This document shows positions 59,917-64,000 of a stretch of 64,000 bases of DNA, in pieces. The stretch spans positions 1-64,000 of the forward strand of contig NZ_WKYV01000005.1 of assembly GCF_009677585.1 (NCBI RefSeq), given 5' to 3'. Source of the DNA: Lactonifactor sp. BIOML-A5 (GTDB taxonomy: Bacteria; Bacillota; Clostridia; Lachnospirales; Lachnospiraceae). The stretch's first letter is position 1. Each line of letters opens with the position of its first letter. The notes under the pieces are model-generated. The model saw only the letters and a list, made by a program, of their open reading frames with translations, had not been told where the DNA came from and did not search any database. The translations under genes were made by a program, and so were the position numbers.

Positions 59917-60956
59917 TGAAGAAGGAAAAGAAAATGATAGGGCTGTTCTTGCTACTGGGCATCTGTGCGGCCCTGACCGGATGCGGGAGCCAAGAGAAGA
60001 AGGAGGAGCCCGCCCCACAGGAGGATAAGGTAAAGATAGGCCTTTGCTTTGACACCTTTGTACTGGAACGGTGGATACGGGACCGGGATGTGTTTGAGAC
60101 AACCGCAAAAATTCAGGGAGCAGAGGTCAATGTTCAGAATGCCAACGGGGATGTGGATCAGCAGATTTCCCAGATCCGTTACTTTATCAAGAAGAGAATG
60201 GATGTAATCACTATAATCGCAGTGGACGGCAGCAGTCTGACAGAGGTAGTGAGGGAGGCAAAGGAAGCGGGAATCAAGGTGATTGCCTATGACAGGCTGA
60301 TCCGGAATGCGGATGTGGATCTGTATATTTCTTTTGACAATGAACAGGTGGGAAGGCTTATGGGGGAGGCACTGAAAGAAAGACTCCCGGAAGGGGGCAA
60401 TATATTTGCCATTAAGGGGCCCCCGACGGATAACAATGTCAGTCAGGTAGAAAAAGGATTTTCGGAGGCAATAAAGGACAGCGGGCTGAATGTGGTCTAC
60501 CAGCAGTACTGTGACGCATGGACCGCAGAGCTGGCCTACGATGCGGTCAGCAGAGGACTGGAGGCTTACCCGGATGTGGCGGGCATCATGTGCGGCAACG
60601 ACGGGCTGGCCACAGAGGCGGTGAGAGCGCTCACGGAGAACCGTCTGGCAGGTACCGTAGTAGTCACCGGACAGGATGCGGATCTGAATGCCTGTCAGAG
60701 GATAGTAGAGGGAACACAGGCTATGACTGTGTATAAACCGGTGGAGGCCGAGGCAAAGACAGCAGCTGAGTATGCGGTAAAGATGGGAAAGGACATTTAC
60801 GTCAATGTGACAGGGACCATAAACGACGGTTCTTTTGATGTTCCGTATATCAGCCTGGATCCCATTGCGGTTACGAAAGACAATATGCAGACTGAGATTA
60901 TTGACACAAACTTTCATTCAGAGGAAGAGGTCTATCTGAATATTACAAAAGAATAG
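59916..60956 (+). CDS. XylF-like sugar-binding lipoprotein
   Basis: About 346 residues. Lipoprotein signal with lipobox LTGCG (Cys ~22), then a type I binding fold close to D-xylose-binding proteins: VIAYDRLIRNADVDLYISFDN and VTGQDADLNACQRIVEGTQ. It overlaps the response-regulator stop by one base, so it is translationally coupled. A strong hairpin with U-tract ends the run after it, so it belongs to the sensor operon. It may help detect the sugar or supply an orphan binding protein. Confidence 0.9.
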   Translation: MKKEKKMIGLFLLLGICAALTGCGSQEKKEEPAPQEDKVKIGLCFDTFVLERWIRDRDVFETTAKIQGAEVNVQNANGDVDQQISQIRYFIKKRMDVITIIAVDGSSLTEVVREAKEAGIKVIAYDRLIRNADVDLYISFDNEQVGRLMGEALKERLPEGGNIFAIKGPPTDNNVSQVEKGFSEAIKDSGLNVVYQQYCDAWTAELAYDAVSRGLEAYPDVAGIMCGNDGLATEAVRALTENRLAGTVVVTGQDADLNACQRIVEGTQAMTVYKPVEAEAKTAAEYAVKMGKDIYVNVTGTINDGSFDVPYISLDPIAVTKDNMQTEIIDTNFHSEEEVYLNITKE

Positions 60957-60979
60957 CACATAGCATTTTTTTACCACAA

Positions 60980-61010
60980 AAATGTCCTGTTGACACGGGA
61001 CATTTTTTTA
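60980..61010 (+). terminator. Terminator of the sensor operon
   Basis: AAATGTCC and GGACATTT form an 8-bp stem with a 10-base loop, followed by TTTTATT. It lies 23 bases after the XylF-like gene and separates the sensor operon from the transporter genes. Confidence 0.75.
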
Positions 61011-61020
61011 TTATGGCAAT

Positions 61021-61069
61021 AAAGTACAGGATGTCGTAAAAAAGTCCTGTAGATCCTGTGATATAGTTT
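61021..61069 (+). promoter_or_regulatory. Activator-dependent promoter of the sugar ABC operon
   Basis: A -10-like TATAGT (61062-61067) lacks a good -35. Upstream lies TACAGGA-N13-TCCTGTA (61025-61051), an inverted repeat suitable for the AraC-type response regulator. The 14 bases AAAGTACAGGATGT (61021-61034) recur at 32374-32387. Confidence 0.6.
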
Positions 61070-61111
61070 ATGCATAACAAAAAACAAAAAAATTTGGGAG
61101 GTAAGTAAAGA

Positions 61112-62269
61112 ATGAAAAAGAGAGTAGTCAGTATTTTATTATCAACCATGGTAGTCGCAGGACTATTTGCAGGCTGTGGAACTTCAGGCGATGACAGTTC
61201 AAGCGCAAGCTCCTCTGATACAAAAACTGAGGCACCTGCTGAAGATAAGGCAGATGACGCCAAAGAGGCTTCTGATACGGCAACGACCGGTGGAAACGTA
61301 GTAGGTGTGGTAATGCCCACAAAGGATCTCCAGCGCTGGAACCAGGACGGACAGAATATGGAGCAGCAGCTGAAGGACGCAGGGTACGAAGTAGATATTC
61401 AGTACTCCAATAACGACATTGCCACTCAGGTATCTCAGATTGAAACCATGATATCCAATGGCGTAAATGTTCTGGTAATTGCCTCCATTGACGGAGAGTC
61501 CCTGGGCACTCCGCTGGAAAAGGCAAAAGAGGCAGGCATTCCTGTAATTTCCTATGACCGTTTGATTATGAACTCCGATGCAATCTCTTATTATGCAACC
61601 TTTGACAACTACATGGTAGGCCAGAAACAGGGCGAGTACATTAAGGAAGCGCTGGATCTGGAAAATGCAGAGGGACCGTTTAATCTGGAAATCGTAACCG
61701 GCGACCCGGGAGACAACAATGCACAGTTCTTCTATGGCGGAGCTATGGATGTGCTCCAGCCTTACATTGACTCCGGCAAATTAGTAGTACCTTCCGGACA
61801 GATTGAATTCGCAAAGGTTGCTACCGCCGACTGGTCCACAGAGAAAGCACAGAACCGTATGGATACGATTATCTCCGGCAATTACTCTGACGGAACAAAC
61901 CTGGACGCAGTTCTCTGCTCTAACGACTCCACTTCTCTGGGCGTACAGAATGCTCTGGCATCCTCCTACACCGGAGAATATCCGGTTATTACCGGACAGG
62001 ACTGTGATGTTGCCAATGTGAAGAACTTAATCGCAGGAAAGCAGTCTATGGATATCTTTAAGGATACCCGTGACCTGGCAAACCAGACAGTTAAGATGGT
62101 AGATGCTATTATGCAGGGCAAAGAAGCAGAAGTAAACGATACAGAATCCTATGACAACGGCACAGGCGTTATCCCGACCTATCTTTGCGAGCCGAAGGTT
62201 TGTACAGCTGATAACTACAAAGAACTGCTGATTGATTCCGGATACTATACAGAAGAAGATTTAAAATAA
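61112..62269 (+). CDS. ChvE-type multiple-sugar ABC transporter binding protein
   Basis: Lipoprotein of about 385 residues with lipobox FAGC (Cys ~22), a Ser/Asp/Ala/Glu-rich spacer (~30-55), then a type I sugar-binding fold. Visible: VNVLVIASIDGESLGTPLEKAKEAGIPVISYDRLI and VITGQDCDVANVKNLI. It belongs to the ChvE/MmsE group that binds glucose, galactose, arabinose or xylose. GGAGG precedes the ATG. Followed by a hairpin and then the ATPase gene, so binding protein mRNA is probably kept in excess. Confidence 0.92.
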   Translation: MKKRVVSILLSTMVVAGLFAGCGTSGDDSSSASSSDTKTEAPAEDKADDAKEASDTATTGGNVVGVVMPTKDLQRWNQDGQNMEQQLKDAGYEVDIQYSNNDIATQVSQIETMISNGVNVLVIASIDGESLGTPLEKAKEAGIPVISYDRLIMNSDAISYYATFDNYMVGQKQGEYIKEALDLENAEGPFNLEIVTGDPGDNNAQFFYGGAMDVLQPYIDSGKLVVPSGQIEFAKVATADWSTEKAQNRMDTIISGNYSDGTNLDAVLCSNDSTSLGVQNALASSYTGEYPVITGQDCDVANVKNLIAGKQSMDIFKDTRDLANQTVKMVDAIMQGKEAEVNDTESYDNGTGVIPTYLCEPKVCTADNYKELLIDSGYYTEEDLK

Positions 62270-62281
62270 ACATTACTTCAG

Positions 62282-62309
62282 GTACAGGCGGGCATATACC
62301 CGCCTGTAC
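62282..62309 (+). other. Intercistronic hairpin between binding protein and ATPase
   Basis: GTACAGGCGGG and CCCGCCTGTAC form a perfect 11-bp stem with a 6-base loop and no U-tract. Such hairpins commonly protect the upstream binding-protein message and lower ATPase expression. Confidence 0.65.
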
Positions 62310-62335
62310 TAAATGATAGAAAAGGAGGGAGACAA

Positions 62336-63874
62336 TTGGCAAAGATACTTTTGGAAATGAAAAATATCACCAAGACATTCCCTGGCGTAAAGGCGCTGGA
62401 CAATGTAAACCTGAAGGTCGAAGAAGGCGAGATCCATGCGCTGGTTGGTGAAAACGGAGCGGGGAAATCCACTCTGATGAATGTATTAAGCGGTATTTAT
62501 CCCCATGGATCCTATGAGGGCGACATTATCTATGATGGGGAAGTATGCAAATTCAGTAAAATTAAAGACAGTGAATCAAAAGGAATCGTAATTATTCATC
62601 AGGAACTGGCTCTGATCCCATATATGACTATCGGAGAAAATATGTACCTGGGGAATGAAAAAGGGAAAAAAGCCGCCATAGACTGGAACGAAACGTATGG
62701 AGAAGCTGACAAATATCTGAGGACGGTAGGTTTGCAGGAGTCCTCCAGAACACTGATCAAGGATATCGGTGTGGGCAAACAGCAGCTGGTAGAAATTGCA
62801 AAAGCACTGGCAAAAAAGGCAAGGCTGCTGATACTGGATGAACCTACGGCTTCCCTGAATGAAGCCGACTCAAAAGCCCTTCTGGACTTAATGCTGAAGT
62901 TTAAGAAGGAAGGCATGACTTCGATTATAATCTCTCATAAATTAAATGAGATTGCATATGTGGCAGATAAAATCACCGTCATCCGTGACGGAAGTACCAT
63001 TGAAACTCTGGACAAAAGCAAGGACGATATTTCTGAGGACCGTATCATTAAGGGTATGGTAGGAAGGGAGATGACCGACAGGTTCCCCAAGCGGGAGAAT
63101 ACAGTAAAACCGGAGGTTCTTCTGGAAGTAAAAGACTGGACCGTACACCATCCTCTTTATTCTGAACGGAAGGTATGTGACGGTGTATCTATGAAAGTAC
63201 ATAAGGGAGAAGTGGTGGGGATCGCCGGTCTTATGGGGGCGGGCAGGACAGAACTCGGTATGAGCGTGTTCGGTAAAAGCTACGGCTCCCAGATCAGCGG
63301 ACAGCTCTTCCTAAACGGAGAGGAAGTCCATCTGAACAATGTCCGCCAGGCCATAGGCAAGAAACTGGCCTATGTCACAGAGGACAGAAAAGGAAACGGT
63401 CTAATCCTTTCGAATCCCATTAAAATTAATACAACCCTTGCCAACCTGAAGGCAGTCAGCAGTCACGGGGTAATTGACCGGGATAAGGAATATCAGGCTG
63501 CAGTGGAGTACAAAGAGAAGCTGAATACAAAATGTCCTACGGTAGAGCAGAATGTGGGCAACTTAAGCGGAGGAAATCAGCAGAAGGTACTGCTGGCCAA
63601 GTGGATGTTTGCACAGCCGGATGTCTTGATCCTGGATGAGCCTACCAGGGGAATCGACGTGGGGGCTAAGTATGAGATTTACTGTATCATTAACGATCTG
63701 GTGGCGGCGGGTAAGTCTGTAATCATGATTTCCTCTGAGCTGCCGGAGGTACTGGGGATGTCGGACCGCATCTACGTTATGAACGAAGGCAAGATGGTGG
63801 GAGAGCTGCGGCGGGAAGAGGCGTCCCAGGAAGTCATTATGGCCCGCATCTTGAAATCAAGCAAAGGAGAGTAG
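62336..63874 (+). CDS. Sugar ABC transporter ATP-binding protein, MmsA/XylG type
   Basis: About 512 residues with two ABC domains. First domain: [20 protein letters not shown] (Walker A), a signature region [15 protein letters not shown], Walker [15 protein letters not shown]. Second domain: a degenerate Walker A ([19 protein letters not shown]), [16 protein letters not shown] and [14 protein letters not shown]. The paired domain layout is that of sugar importers using ChvE-type binding proteins. The start is TTG at 62336 with AAGGAGGG 7 bases upstream; a downstream ATG at 62357 is less well placed. Confidence 0.93.
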   Translation: MAKILLEMKNITKTFPGVKALDNVNLKVEEGEIHALVGENGAGKSTLMNVLSGIYPHGSYEGDIIYDGEVCKFSKIKDSESKGIVIIHQELALIPYMTIGENMYLGNEKGKKAAIDWNETYGEADKYLRTVGLQESSRTLIKDIGVGKQQLVEIAKALAKKARLLILDEPTASLNEADSKALLDLMLKFKKEGMTSIIISHKLNEIAYVADKITVIRDGSTIETLDKSKDDISEDRIIKGMVGREMTDRFPKRENTVKPEVLLEVKDWTVHHPLYSERKVCDGVSMKVHKGEVVGIAGLMGAGRTELGMSVFGKSYGSQISGQLFLNGEEVHLNNVRQAIGKKLAYVTEDRKGNGLILSNPIKINTTLANLKAVSSHGVIDRDKEYQAAVEYKEKLNTKCPTVEQNVGNLSGGNQQKVLLAKWMFAQPDVLILDEPTRGIDVGAKYEIYCIINDLVAAGKSVIMISSELPEVLGMSDRIYVMNEGKMVGELRREEASQEVIMARILKSSKGE

Positions 63875-63877
63875 ACA

Positions 63878-64000
63878 ATGGATAAAGCAAAAGTTTCAGA
63901 AGTTGTAAAAAAATATACCATGGTAATTGCTTTAATACTGGTAACACTGTTTTTTACCTGGAAAACCGGGGGAAAGATGCTGCTTCCCCAGAATGTGACG
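63878..64000 (+). CDS. Sugar ABC transporter permease, N-terminal part (cut by window end)
   Basis: The first 41 codons run off the window. GGAGAG precedes the ATG, 3 bases after the ATPase stop. One hydrophobic helix is visible (YTMVIALILVTLFFTWKTGG), then LLPQNVT, which matches the start of MmsB/XylH-type permeases. The rest lies beyond the window. Confidence 0.85.
   Translation, partial: MDKAKVSEVVKKYTMVIALILVTLFFTWKTGGKMLLPQNVT

Overview
The window looks like the chromosome of a strictly anaerobic, gut-type clostridium, most likely a Lachnospiraceae member. This is inferred from strong AGGAGG ribosome binding sites, T-box control of tRNA synthetases, a two-subunit Fe-S serine dehydratase, YesM/YesN-type two-component genes and a corrinoid methyltransferase operon. 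I cannot assign a genus from sequence alone. No rRNA, tRNA, CRISPR array, intact insertion sequence or replication origin was recognised.

Layout. 0.1-5.4 kb: metG with a Met T-box leader, a small serine recombinase, a small Cys-rich ORF and sdaAB-sdaAA, all but the Cys-rich ORF on the minus strand. 5.6-11.3 kb: a sialic-acid operon (nanE, nanA, SSS transporter, YhcH protein, ROK kinase, RpiR regulator) behind a strong promoter carrying three TGAAA-N4-TTTCA boxes. 11.3-18.7 kb: an SPL-type radical SAM protein, a tyrosine phosphatase, a yybP-ykoY (Mn2+) riboswitch driving a P-type ATPase, an AI-2E transporter, TatD and an autoregulated TetR. 18.7-30.9 kb: a GH13 amylase, glgB, a nitrilase homologue, two CobW-type GTPases (one with a five-fold His/Cys repeat, one fused to a YcgQ-like domain), pth, mfd and a PrsA-like lipoprotein. 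31-36 kb: gap, a tautomerase, an AEC transporter and proS with a Pro T-box.

36-46 kb: a LacI regulator, then an SSS transporter with a DUF3311-like partner facing a five-gene CoA operon (ligase, CoA-transferase, SDR, 3-hydroxyacyl-CoA dehydrogenase, thiolase). The operon has no dehydrogenase or hydratase step, so its logic fits uptake and oxidation of a 3-hydroxy or 3-keto acid. 46-52 kb: a six-gene corrinoid operon (corrinoid protein, UroD-family and MtrH-family methyltransferases, two TauE/SafE exporters, a MetH-activation-like protein) under a GntR regulator with matching palindromes. Its corrinoid protein lacks the canonical DxHxxG ligand motif and its UroD protein lacks the HxC metal motif. 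This is the most unusual system in the window.

52-55.6 kb: a degraded patch. A LysR gene without its DNA-binding domain abuts a DUF819 transporter without its N-terminal part, head to head at a small palindrome; an intact M81 peptidase and a remnant of a cell-wall-binding protein follow. 55.8-64 kb: a sugar-sensing and uptake locus with a membrane-anchored binding protein, YesM-type kinase, AraC-type response regulator, XylF-like lipoprotein, ChvE-type binding protein and MmsA-type ATPase. The permease is cut by the window end.
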